Part shown: positions 50,663-58,907 of the stretch, piece after piece
How positions within the stretch are numbered: the stretch's first letter is position 1
How the letters are laid out: every line of letters starts with the position of its first letter
DNA from: RH-AL1 sp965198495
Lineage (GTDB): Bacteria > Pseudomonadota > Alphaproteobacteria > Rhizobiales > Beijerinckiaceae
NCBI GenBank assembly: GCA_965198495.1
Contig: CBDAPL010000002.1
Coordinates: forward strand, 372,001 to 436,000
DNA length: 64,000 nt
Direction: 5' to 3'
Notes under the pieces: generated by a model
Seen by the model: only the letters and a program-made list of their open reading frames with translations
Database searches by the model: none
Told to the model about the DNA's origin: nothing
Made by a program: the position numbers and the translations under genes

Positions 50663-51082
50663 GTGCCGACGGTCTGGGGTAGAGAGTTCGGGTTCGCGTC
50701 CGAGGGTCGACCCGCCTTGAAGCTTCCCTTCTTTCTCCGAAACCTCGGCGTGACCGCCGTCCGCAATCCACTGCCCGGGTTCGATCCGATCTATTACCAT
50801 TATTGGTATCGCGATAGCGCCAGCTTCGGCGCGGGACCGATGGCTCATTACCTGACATATGGCTGGAAAGAAGGGCGCGACCCAAGCGCGGGCTTCAGCA
50901 CGTCCGGCTACCTCGAAGCCAATCCCGATGTCACCGCGCTCAAGATGAATCCTTTGCTGCATTTCCTCGAGTACGGCCTGGTGGAAGGACGACAAGGCTG
51001 GCAGAAGGACCCGAACCTGCCGGCGCCCCGTCCGAGATCGGCCGAAGAGCCGATGAAGCTCTTGGCGCCGCCTCGGGCTTAG
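50663..51082 (+). CDS. Protein with FDPxYY surface-glycan module
   Basis: The frame is up to 139 aa from GTG 50663. The core GFDPIYYHYWYRDSA, MAHYLTYGWKEGRDPSAG, STSGYLEANPDV and PLLHFLEYGLVEGR forms two copies of a short module. The module otherwise precedes or punctuates bacterial glycosyltransferases and rhamnan-type surface proteins. Here it stands alone with no transferase domain. The start is uncertain because no ribosome binding site is clear. It converges with selD. Confidence 0.7.
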   Translation: MPTVWGREFGFASEGRPALKLPFFLRNLGVTAVRNPLPGFDPIYYHYWYRDSASFGAGPMAHYLTYGWKEGRDPSAGFSTSGYLEANPDVTALKMNPLLHFLEYGLVEGRQGWQKDPNLPAPRPRSAEEPMKLLAPPRA

Positions 51083-51109
51083 CGCCCCGCGCCGCTGGCG
51101 CGCGACACG

Positions 51110-52156
51110 TTAGACCAAGGTGACGGCCGCTTCGCCGACACTCATCTCGCCGATGATCGCGGATTGATGGAAGCCGGCGGCGAGGCAGCGTTGCAGAACG
51201 TCCTCGGCGCGATCGGGCGAGACGGAGACCAAGAGCCCGCCGCTCGTCTGCGGATCGCAGAGCAGGCCGCGCCGCCAGTCCGGCATTTCGGGCGGTAGCC
51301 GAATGCCGCCGCCGTAGCTGTCCCAGTTGCGTGTCGCCGCGCCGGTGGCATAGCCCTTCTCCGCCAAGGCCTGGGCGCCGGGCAGCATCGGCACCGCGTC
51401 GGCGCGCAGCTTGGCCGCGAGGCCGGCACCTCTGCACATTTCCAGCAGGTGACCGAGCAGGCCGAAGCCGGTGACGTCGGTCATCGCGTGCACGTCGACG
51501 AGGTCGGACAGCTCCGCGCCGATCGTGTTCAGCTTGGTGGCCGAGCCGACCATCGCCTTGTAGCCGGCCTCGTCGAGTTCGCCCTTCTTCATCGCTGCGG
51601 AGAAGATGCCGACGCCCAGCGCCTTGGTCAGGATCAGCTTGTCGCCGGCCTTGGCATTCGAGTTCTTCAGGACCTTGTCCGGGTGGATGAGCCCGACCGC
51701 GACGAGCCCGTAGATCGGCTCCGGCGTATCGATGGAATGGCCGCCGACGACAGGTATGCCGGCCTCGGCGCAGACCGAGGCGCCGCCGGCGAGGATGTCC
51801 TGCGCCATCTCGATCGGGATGGTGGCGATCGGCATGCCGACGAGGGCGAGGGCGAACAGCGGCTTGCCGCCCATGGCGTAGACGTCGGAGAGCGCGTTGG
51901 TGGCGGCGATGCGGCCGAAATCGAACGGGTTGTCGACGATCGGGGTGAAGAAATCGGTCGTGGCGATGATCGCCTGCGTATCGTTGAGCCGGTAGACCGC
52001 CGCGTCGTCCGCCGTCTCGGTGCCGACCATCAGGTTGGCGCAGGGGAACGGCATCGGCATCTTCTTGAGGATATCTTGCAAGACGGCCGGGGCCAGCTTG
52101 CAGCCGCAGCCGCCGCCATGCGCCATCTCTGTCAGACGTTGTTGATGCACGTTCAT
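51110..52156 (-). CDS. selD: Selenide, water dikinase
   Basis: This 348-aa enzyme makes selenophosphate from selenide and ATP. The flexible N-terminal loop reads GGGCGCK, giving Cys17, Cys19 and Lys20 at the same numbering as E. coli SelD; the active residue is Cys, not selenocysteine. The ATP-grasping blocks ETADDAAVYRLND, TTDFFTPIVDNP, ATNALSDVYAMGG and GGHSIDTPEP, and the C-terminal DPQTSGGLL, are all present. The product feeds selenocysteine or 2-selenouridine synthesis, whose genes are not in the window. It is divergent from a phosphonate-type ABC transporter, with a perfect dyad between. Confidence 0.97.
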   Translation of the reverse strand: MNVHQQRLTEMAHGGGCGCKLAPAVLQDILKKMPMPFPCANLMVGTETADDAAVYRLNDTQAIIATTDFFTPIVDNPFDFGRIAATNALSDVYAMGGKPLFALALVGMPIATIPIEMAQDILAGGASVCAEAGIPVVGGHSIDTPEPIYGLVAVGLIHPDKVLKNSNAKAGDKLILTKALGVGIFSAAMKKGELDEAGYKAMVGSATKLNTIGAELSDLVDVHAMTDVTGFGLLGHLLEMCRGAGLAAKLRADAVPMLPGAQALAEKGYATGAATRNWDSYGGGIRLPPEMPDWRRGLLCDPQTSGGLLVSVSPDRAEDVLQRCLAAGFHQSAIIGEMSVGEAAVTLV

Positions 52157-52188
52157 GAAAGTCTCCGGTCGCCGGGCCCATCGGCGGC

Positions 52189-52209
52189 GGACGTCTTTGC
52201 AAGACGTCC
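52189..52209. promoter_or_regulatory. Perfect 9-3-9 dyad in selD/transporter promoter
   Basis: GGACGTCTT-TGC-AAGACGTCC lies 33 bases before selD and 68 bases before the transporter. A possible rightward promoter TTGCAA-N17-AATGAT (52197-52225) overlaps it, so a bound dimer would repress the transporter. On the selD transcript it could instead form a leader hairpin. Confidence 0.65.
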
Positions 52210-52276
52210 TGCAACCGGTAATGATCGGCTACCGTATAGGCACTCGTGTCCCATTCGTATAGTTCAAGTGGAGGAG

Positions 52277-53158
52277 ATGCCTTTGAAGCGTTTCATCGTC
52301 GGCCTGGCCGCAAGCCTTTTGGCAATACCGGCTCTGCAGATCGCCGCCCGCGCCGAGGACAAGCCGACATTCGTCTTCACCGCGATCCCCGACCAGGACG
52401 CCACCCGCCTCGTGGAGCGCTTCACGCGCGTCGCGGACTACCTGCAGGCGAAGCTCGGCGTGCCGGTCAAGTATATCCCGGTGAAATCATACCCCGCCGC
52501 CGTGACCGCCTTCGTCAACAACGAGGTGCAACTCGCCTGGTTCGGCGGCTTCACCGGCGTGCAGGCGCGCGCCGCCGTCCCCGGCTCGCAGGCGATCGCC
52601 CAGGGCGAGGAAGACAAGACCTTCAAGAGCTATTTCATCGCCAACACGGCGACAGGGCTGAAGCGAGAGAAGGATATCGACAAGGCCATCGCCGGCAAGA
52701 CGTTCAGCTTCGGCTCGCGATCCTCGACCTCCGGACGCGTCATGCCCGACTATTTCATCCGCGAAGCCTTCGGGAAATCGCCCGACGAGGTGTTCTCGAA
52801 GGTCGGCTTCTCCGGCGACCACACCAAGACGATCCAGCTCGTGCAGTCGGGCGCCTACCAGGTCGGCGCGGTCGACTATTCCGTCTGGAACCTCGAGAAG
52901 AAGGCGGGGCACGTCGACGAGAGCAAGGTCGACGTCATTTGGGAGAGCCCGCCGTTTCCGGATTACCAGTGGACGGTGCGCGGCGACGTCGACGCCAGGT
53001 TCGGCAAGGGGTTCACCGACAAGCTCAAGGCCGAGCTGATCGCCATCAAGGATCCGAAGATCCTCGAGCCGTTCGGGCGCAGCAAGTTCGTCGCCGCCGA
53101 CAACGCGGAGTACAAGCCGGTCGAGGAGGTCGCCAAGAAGAGCGGCCTTCTAAACTGA
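52277..53158 (+). CDS. Phosphonate-type ABC substrate-binding protein, probable selenium oxyanion
   Basis: This 293-aa periplasmic binding protein of the PhnD family has a signal peptide to about residue 25 (ARAED). It continues with FVFTAIPDQDATRLVERF, LGVPVKYIPVKSYPAAV, QLAWFGGFTGVQAR and FGSRSSTSGRVMPDYF, the last forming the Ser-rich anion pocket. Proteins of this subgroup are commonly named putative selenate ABC transporter binding proteins, and the facing selD gene supports that. TTG 52283 may be the true start: GGAGGAG abuts ATG 52277 with no spacing but suits the TTG. Confidence 0.88.
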   Translation: MPLKRFIVGLAASLLAIPALQIAARAEDKPTFVFTAIPDQDATRLVERFTRVADYLQAKLGVPVKYIPVKSYPAAVTAFVNNEVQLAWFGGFTGVQARAAVPGSQAIAQGEEDKTFKSYFIANTATGLKREKDIDKAIAGKTFSFGSRSSTSGRVMPDYFIREAFGKSPDEVFSKVGFSGDHTKTIQLVQSGAYQVGAVDYSVWNLEKKAGHVDESKVDVIWESPPFPDYQWTVRGDVDARFGKGFTDKLKAELIAIKDPKILEPFGRSKFVAADNAEYKPVEEVAKKSGLLN

Positions 53159-53202
53159 CCATCGGGCTGAAAGCCGGATCCCCGGAGATCCCGCGAGCGC
53201 TG

Positions 53203-53850
53203 GTGTCGCTCGCCGGGGCCAAGGTCGGTTACGCCGGCCGAACGGTCCTCGAGGCGGTCGACCTGACGATCCACGAAGGGGAGCGCATCGCGCTGCTCGG
53301 CCGCTCCGGGTCCGGCAAATCGACACTGCTCAACACGCTCTTCGACAGGCTCGCCCATCAGGCCGCCCTCATTCCGCAGGCGGCCTCGCTGGTGCCGCAG
53401 CTATCGACGTTCCACAACGTCTACATGGGGCGACTCGACCGGTATGGGACCTTACGCAATCTGCGCGAACTGGTGTGGCCGGCCAAACAGACGCTTGACG
53501 CCGTGGCGGACATCCTCATCAAGGTCGACCTTGCCGATGCCCTGAAGCAGCGCGCCGGCTCGCTTTCAGGCGGACAGCAGCAGCGTGTCTCGGTCGCCCG
53601 CGCCCTCTACAACGGCAGGCCCGTCGTGCTCGGCGACGAACCGGTGTCGGCGCTGGATGGCCGTCACGGCGCGCGCGTGCTGGAGACCATCCACGCCGTC
53701 CATGCCACGAGCGTCCTCGCCCTTCACGATGTCGCGCTCGCGCTCGACCACGCCACACGCATCGTCGTTTTGAAGAACGGCCGCGTCGTGCTCGACCAAT
53801 CGAGCGCGGACCTGCGCGCGGCCGACCTCGTCGGGCTGTACCAGGCATGA
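53203..53850 (+). CDS. ABC transporter ATPase (PhnC-like)
   Basis: The 215-aa ATPase has Walker A GRSGSGKST (residues 33-41), signature SLSGGQQQRVSVARAL, Walker B VVLGDEPVSALD and H-loop LALHDVALAL. It is shorter than usual PhnC. The start is uncertain: GTG 53203 gives a normal N-terminus, while a CTG at 53155 overlapping the previous stop would add 16 residues and translational coupling. It energises the fused permease downstream. Confidence 0.88.
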   Translation: MSLAGAKVGYAGRTVLEAVDLTIHEGERIALLGRSGSGKSTLLNTLFDRLAHQAALIPQAASLVPQLSTFHNVYMGRLDRYGTLRNLRELVWPAKQTLDAVADILIKVDLADALKQRAGSLSGGQQQRVSVARALYNGRPVVLGDEPVSALDGRHGARVLETIHAVHATSVLALHDVALALDHATRIVVLKNGRVVLDQSSADLRAADLVGLYQA

Positions 53851-53918
53851 GCGCGACGGCACGGCGCTTCGCCTTTTCCCGCTATGCGCGGGAGGAGAAG
53901 CTAGGCGGGGGCTGAGCG

Positions 53919-55460
53919 ATGGCGATGCTGGACATGGCGCCGCGCCGACGCGGACCGACGTTTGGTTACGGCGCCGTGACCTGCGCGTTTCTCGCGCTCG
54001 CCGCCGGTTGCGCGCTGGTGGCCGACCTGCATGTCGCCGCGCTGCATCCCTGGGCGGATCTACTGGCGTTCGGCGCCGGCTTTCTGCGGCCAGATCTCGC
54101 CGCCATCACGCTGAACGCGATCGTGCTCACCGTCGCCTTCGCCGTCGTTGGTGTCGGTCTCGGCGCCTGCGTCGGTCTCGCCCTGAGCCTGGTGTTCGCA
54201 CGCTCGCGGGCGGTGCGGGTCTTGGCCGCCGGCATGCGCTCGATCCACGAGCTTTTCTGGGCGCTGCTGCTGCTGCAGATCACGGGCATCTCCGCCACGA
54301 CCGGCGTGCTCGCTCTGGCGATCCCCTATGCCGGGATCTTCGCCAAGGTCTACGCCGAGATCATGGAGGAGGCCGACCTCTCGGCCGAGCGGGCGCTGCC
54401 GTCCGGCACGACGACGCTGGCGCGTTTCGCCTTCGTGCGCGCGCCGCTGCTCTCGCAGGCGTTTCGCTCCTACCTTCTCTATCGGCTGGAGTGCGGCATG
54501 CGCTCGACGCTGATCCTGGGCTTCATCGGTGTGCCGACCATCGGCTTCGATCTCGAGACCTATTTCAACCAGGGGGACTACCGCCAGGTCGCGGCGTTGA
54601 TCCTCGCCTTCTACGCGCTGATCGCCACGCGCGGCCTGTGGGCGAGGCCGAAGACGCTGCCCTTCCTCGTCGCCGGCAGCCTGATCGCCCTGGCGACGAT
54701 GGTGACATCGCTCACCGGCGACCCCATCGGCGCCAGGCTTCTGCGGTTCGGCGCCGCCATCGTTCCCAAGCCGCTGCGCGACCATACGGGACTGTTCTGG
54801 CCGTGGCTGTGGGACATCCTCCGCCATCAGGTCGCTCCCGGTCTGATCGCGACGATCGTGCTGTCGCAGCTCGCGGCGACGCTGGCGGCGGTGAGCGCGC
54901 TGGTGCTGTTTCCGGCGATCAGCCAGCGCTTCAGCGGACCGGTCGGCCGGCTCGCCGGACGCGGCTTCCTCATCGCCTTGCGCGGCACGCCGGAATTCGT
55001 TTTCGCCTACATCCTGCTCCAGCTGTTCGGTCCCTCCATGCTGCCGGCGGTCCTGGCGCTCGGCGTGCACAACGGCGGCATCATCGGCTTCCTGATGGGC
55101 CGGCACGCCGATCAGCTGCTGTATCGCCGCGACGCGCCGCGCCGGCTCGACCTTTACGCCTACGAGACGCTGCCGCGGCTCTACGGGCAGTTCATGGCGC
55201 TGGTGCTCTACCGCTACGAGATCATCGTTCGCGAGAGCGCCATCCTCGGCATTCTGGGCGTGCGAACGCTCGGCTATTACGTCAACGCCGATTTCTACGA
55301 GTTCAAGTTCGATCAGGCCATGGTCGTGCTGCTGGCGACCGCGGCGCTATCCTTCGCCATCGATGCGGCGTCCCGCGAGGTCCGGCGGCGGCTGCGCATC
55401 GACGTGCTGCCGACACGGCTTGCGGGAGGAACGGCGCAGGTGAGGCCGGCCGAAGCCTGA
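53919..55460 (+). CDS. Fused double ABC permease (PhnE-like)
   Basis: This 513-aa membrane protein contains two BPD-permease domains in tandem, about residues 50-260 and 300-490. The first has an EAA-type loop MEEADLSAERALPSG and LGFIGVPTIGFDLE. The second has YAYETLPRLYGQF, YRYEIIVRESAILGILG and VRTLGYYV. Most PhnE transporters use two copies of a single-domain permease; here both halves are one polypeptide, so the complex would be one permease plus two ATPases. It follows the ATPase gene by 68 bases. Confidence 0.9.
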   Translation: MAMLDMAPRRRGPTFGYGAVTCAFLALAAGCALVADLHVAALHPWADLLAFGAGFLRPDLAAITLNAIVLTVAFAVVGVGLGACVGLALSLVFARSRAVRVLAAGMRSIHELFWALLLLQITGISATTGVLALAIPYAGIFAKVYAEIMEEADLSAERALPSGTTTLARFAFVRAPLLSQAFRSYLLYRLECGMRSTLILGFIGVPTIGFDLETYFNQGDYRQVAALILAFYALIATRGLWARPKTLPFLVAGSLIALATMVTSLTGDPIGARLLRFGAAIVPKPLRDHTGLFWPWLWDILRHQVAPGLIATIVLSQLAATLAAVSALVLFPAISQRFSGPVGRLAGRGFLIALRGTPEFVFAYILLQLFGPSMLPAVLALGVHNGGIIGFLMGRHADQLLYRRDAPRRLDLYAYETLPRLYGQFMALVLYRYEIIVRESAILGILGVRTLGYYVNADFYEFKFDQAMVVLLATAALSFAIDAASREVRRRLRIDVLPTRLAGGTAQVRPAEA

Positions 55461-55588
55461 CCGCCCATCGCGTGGCGCCGCTTGCCTTGCGCGACGACCA
55501 TGGCATACCGCATGCGGGCGCCTCTCTCCCGTCGAGGACCTTGGCGCAACCGTCTTGAAGGCGAGACGGCTGTCTGGAGCGTAGACGA

Positions 55589-56356
55589 ATGAAAGCGGTC
55601 ATCCTTGCCGGTGGACTGGGGACACGCCTGTCCGAGGAGACAAGTGTGCGGCCCAAGCCAATGGTGGAGATCGGCGGGCGGCCGATCCTCTGGCACATCA
55701 TGCAGATGTTCTCGGCGCATGGCGTCAAGGACTTCGTGATCTGCCTTGGCTACAAAGGCTACATCATCAAGGAGTTCTTTCTCAACTATCGCCTGCACGT
55801 CAGCGACGTGACGATGCGGCTGGGCAGCGGCGACATCGAGTTCCATCGCAGCACCGGGCAGGACTGGAACGTCTCGCTGATCGAGACGGGGGACGCGACG
55901 ATGACCGGCGGCCGCCTCAAACGCGTGCGCGAGTACATCGGCGACGACGACTTCTTCATGACCTACGGAGACGGCGTCAGCGACGTCGATCTCACCGCGC
56001 TCCTCGCCTTCCACAAGGCGCAGAAGCGCCTGGCGACCTTGACCGCGGTCGCGCCGCCGGGACGGTTCGGCGCTCTCGAACTCGGCGGCGATCAGGTCCG
56101 CAGTTTCCGCGAGAAGCCAGCGGGGGACGGCGCGATGATCAACGGTGGCTTCTTCGTGCTGTCGCCGAAGGTGCTCGATCTAATCGAGGGTGACGCGACG
56201 ACCTGGGAAAACGAGCCGATGGAGCGGCTGGCCCACACCGACCAGCTCAACGCCTTCCTTCATCGCGGCTTCTGGCAGGCGATGGACACCTTGCGCGACA
56301 AGAACCACCTCGAGGCGCTGTGGGCTCGAGGCAACGCGCCTTGGAAATGCTGGTGA
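55589..56356 (+). CDS. rfbF: Glucose-1-phosphate cytidylyltransferase
   Basis: The 255-aa enzyme makes CDP-glucose from CTP and glucose-1-phosphate. The nucleotide-binding start AVILAGGLGTRLSEET with RPKPMVEIGG, then GYKGYIIKEFFLNY and MTYGDGVSDVD, and the end MDTLRDKNHLEALW, are diagnostic of RfbF. It is followed by the CDP-glucose dehydratase gene, starting a CDP-deoxysugar pathway for surface polysaccharide. Confidence 0.97.
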   Translation: MKAVILAGGLGTRLSEETSVRPKPMVEIGGRPILWHIMQMFSAHGVKDFVICLGYKGYIIKEFFLNYRLHVSDVTMRLGSGDIEFHRSTGQDWNVSLIETGDATMTGGRLKRVREYIGDDDFFMTYGDGVSDVDLTALLAFHKAQKRLATLTAVAPPGRFGALELGGDQVRSFREKPAGDGAMINGGFFVLSPKVLDLIEGDATTWENEPMERLAHTDQLNAFLHRGFWQAMDTLRDKNHLEALWARGNAPWKCW

Positions 56357-56400
56357 GCGTCCGCGCGATCACGCGCGTCTGACATGCCGAGGAGCATCGC

Positions 56401-57474
56401 TTGATCAATCCGACGTTTTGGCGCGGCAAGTCGGTGTTCGTCACCGGGCACACCGGCTTCAAGGGTGGGTGGCTGACCCTCTGGCTCGAAAGGCTCGGCG
56501 CGAACGTCACAGGATTTTCGCTGTCGCCGGAGGGCGAGCCGAACCTGTTTTCCCTCGCCGGCCTGGAAGGCAGGTGTCGTTCGATCATCGGCGACATCCG
56601 AGACGAGGTCGCCCTCCGCGACGCCATGGCGGCGGCGCGGCCGGACATCGTCCTGCATCTCGCCGCGCAGGCGCTGGTGCGGCGCTCCTACCGCGAGCCG
56701 GTGGCGACCTACGCGACCAACGTCATGGGCACGGTGCACTGCCTGGAAGCGGTGCGCCACACGCCATCGGTGCGCGCCGCCGTCGTCGTCACCAGCGACA
56801 AATGCTACGAGAACCGCGATTGGGATTGGGCCTATCGCGAGAGCGAGCCGATGGGCGGTCACGATCCCTATTCGAACTCCAAGGGCTGCAGCGAACTCGT
56901 GGCGTCGGCCTATCGCGCCAGTTATTTCGGGCCGGTCGATGGCGCCTGTCGCGTCGCCAGCGGGCGCGCGGGCAACGTCATCGGCGGCGGCGACTGGTCG
57001 GAGGATCGGCTGATCCCGGACATGATCCGGGCCTTCACCGCACGACGCTCCGTCGAGATCAGGGCGCCGGGCGCGACGCGGCCCTGGCAGCATGTCCTCG
57101 AGCCGGTCCACGGCTATCTGCGGCTCGCGGAAGCGCTCTGCGGCGCCGACGGCGACGCCTACGCCGATGGCTGGAACTTCGGGCCGGCCGACAGCGACTG
57201 CAAGCCGGTGTCCTATATCGTCGAGCGGCTGTGCCAGGGGTGGGGCGACGGCGCCTCCTGGAATCTTTCGGGCGGCACCCATCCCCACGAGGCCAACTTC
57301 CTCAAGGTGGACGCCTCCAAGGCCAAGGCGCGCCTAAGGTGGACGCCCTGCCTCGATCTCGACCAGGCGCTGGATTGGACGGTGGAATGGTACCGCGCGG
57401 TCGATGCGGGCGGTGACGCCGCCGCGCTCTGCGGCGCGCAGATCGCCCGCTATCAGGCGCTCGCCGGCGCCTGA
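56401..57474 (+). CDS. rfbG: CDP-glucose 4,6-dehydratase
   Basis: The 357-aa extended SDR converts CDP-glucose to CDP-4-keto-6-deoxyglucose. It has the cofactor motif TGHTGFKGGWL, HLAAQALVRRSY, catalytic Y-S-N-S-K in DPYSNSKGCSE and GRAGNVIGGGDW. It starts at TTG 56401 with GAGGAG 8 bases upstream. Its end meets the convergent reductase/epimerase gene with a 3-base gap. Confidence 0.97.
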   Translation: MINPTFWRGKSVFVTGHTGFKGGWLTLWLERLGANVTGFSLSPEGEPNLFSLAGLEGRCRSIIGDIRDEVALRDAMAAARPDIVLHLAAQALVRRSYREPVATYATNVMGTVHCLEAVRHTPSVRAAVVVTSDKCYENRDWDWAYRESEPMGGHDPYSNSKGCSELVASAYRASYFGPVDGACRVASGRAGNVIGGGDWSEDRLIPDMIRAFTARRSVEIRAPGATRPWQHVLEPVHGYLRLAEALCGADGDAYADGWNFGPADSDCKPVSYIVERLCQGWGDGASWNLSGGTHPHEANFLKVDASKAKARLRWTPCLDLDQALDWTVEWYRAVDAGGDAAALCGAQIARYQALAGA

Positions 57475-57477
57475 GGA

Positions 57478-58365
57478 TCAGGCGCTTCGCGCGATCGTGT
57501 CGGCCAAACCGGAGGCGAGGTCGAAGCGCGGGCGGAACCCCACTTCCGTAAACAGTCGTCTTGCGTCGGCTTCGATGATCGGCGGGTCTCCCGCGCTCAG
57601 GGCGCGCTGCCCGTAGGCGAGGCGATGCTTGTTGCCGATGTGGTCGGCCAGCGTGTCGAGGATGTCTCGTACGGCGACGGCATGGCCGGAGCCGATGTTC
57701 ACCGCCCCGGTCACGCCGCTTCCAAGCAGCGCCACGAGCGCGCGGGCGGCGTCGCCCACGTGCAGGAAGTCGCGCTTCTGCAGGCCCTCGCTCGTCGGGA
57801 ACGGCGTGTTCGCGCGAAGCGCGGCCATCGCGTCGGAGACGAGCCGACCCGGCTTTTCGCCCGGTCCGTACAGGAAGAACAGGCGGGCCCACGCGGCGGA
57901 AAGACCCCATTCTCCGGCATAGCCCAAAGCCATGCGCCGCGTGGCATCCTTGGCCGTCCCGTAGAAGGTGGCCGGACGGCAGGGCGTGACGCCCTCGATG
58001 AAGCGATCGTCGCCCCAGGCGTATTCCGCGCAGCTGCCGACCATCACCGCACGCTCGCCGCCGGCCTCATGGAAGGCCTTGATGAGGTCGAGGCTCGCCG
58101 CCGCCCAGTCCAAATTCATCGGCGAGCGCCAGTAGACCCCGGGATCGGCGATCCAGGCGAGATGCAGGAGATGGCTGGCGCCGGCCCGCGCGACCGCATC
58201 GCGTCGCGAACCGCGGTCGAGGAGGTCGGCTGGTTGAAAGATGACGCCGTCGCACGCGGGGTCCGTGCGGTCGACAGCCCAGATCTCGTAGCCGGCGGCC
58301 GAGAGCGCCTCGATCGCATGCCTGCCGACGAAGCCGCTGGCCCCCGTCAGCAGCACGCGCTTCAC
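57478..58365 (-). CDS. NAD-dependent sugar epimerase/reductase
   Basis: This 295-aa extended SDR has GASGFVGRH near the start, HLAWIADPG, MVGSCAEYAWG and Y-G-T-A-K, with FLHVGDAARAL later. It probably reduces the 4-keto group of the CDP-6-deoxy sugar, or epimerises it. It starts at GTG 58365, overlapping the stop of the 3,5-epimerase gene by GTGA. Convergent with rfbG, it belongs to the same pathway. Confidence 0.88.
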   Translation of the reverse strand: MKRVLLTGASGFVGRHAIEALSAAGYEIWAVDRTDPACDGVIFQPADLLDRGSRRDAVARAGASHLLHLAWIADPGVYWRSPMNLDWAAASLDLIKAFHEAGGERAVMVGSCAEYAWGDDRFIEGVTPCRPATFYGTAKDATRRMALGYAGEWGLSAAWARLFFLYGPGEKPGRLVSDAMAALRANTPFPTSEGLQKRDFLHVGDAARALVALLGSGVTGAVNIGSGHAVAVRDILDTLADHIGNKHRLAYGQRALSAGDPPIIEADARRLFTEVGFRPRFDLASGLADTIARSA

Positions 58366-58904
58366 CGCGCGCCATCCGCGACGAAGTCGGGGTAGCCGCG
58401 ATCCCGGTCGGACATGGCGCCGACGGGCAGCGCCCAGGTGTGGGCGACCACCCGATCGTTCCAGCGCAAGCCACGCGCGGCCTCGGCGACATAGGGCTTG
58501 TCGATCATGTAGAGGACCTCGCAATCGTCGCGGAGCGTCTGAAAGCCATGTGCCACGCCGGCGGGAATATAGAGGGAATGCCGGTCCGCGGCGGTCAATT
58601 CGAACGCCAGCGTCGTGCCGTAGGACGCGGAACCGGGCCTGATGTCGACGATGACATCCTGGATCGCGCCTTGCGTGCAGCGAACGAGCTTCGTTTCCTC
58701 GTGCGCTCCGACGGAGTAGTGCATGCCACGGATCGTACCCGCCCGCGTGTTCACCGAGACGGACGATTGCGCGAAGGACGAGACGAGGCCTTGCCGGTCG
58801 AACTCGTCCACGCAGAAGACGCGCGCGAACGCTCCGCGTTCGTCGAGGAGCGGCTCCGGCCGCACGAGGAATGCGTCCTCGATAGCGAGGCGAACGAAGC
58901 GCAT
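58362..58904 (-). CDS. dTDP-4-dehydrorhamnose 3,5-epimerase-like protein
   Basis: The 180-aa cupin enzyme of the RmlC family has the start LVRPEPLLDERGAFARVF, SSVSVNTRAGTIRGMHY with catalytic His, DVIVDIRPGSASYG and IPAGVAHGFQTL. In this CDP-sugar setting it more likely acts on a CDP-4-keto-6-deoxyhexose than on a dTDP sugar. It sits between the C-methyltransferase and reductase genes, with tight spacing on both sides. Confidence 0.92.
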   Translation of the reverse strand: MRFVRLAIEDAFLVRPEPLLDERGAFARVFCVDEFDRQGLVSSFAQSSVSVNTRAGTIRGMHYSVGAHEETKLVRCTQGAIQDVIVDIRPGSASYGTTLAFELTAADRHSLYIPAGVAHGFQTLRDDCEVLYMIDKPYVAEAARGLRWNDRVVAHTWALPVGAMSDRDRGYPDFVADGAR

Positions 58905-58907
58905 CGC

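Noticed and set aside
51110..52156. Selenocysteine in SelD or a SECIS element nearby
   Set aside because: The active position is a normal Cys codon, and no in-frame TGA with a following hairpin was found in selD or its neighbours.
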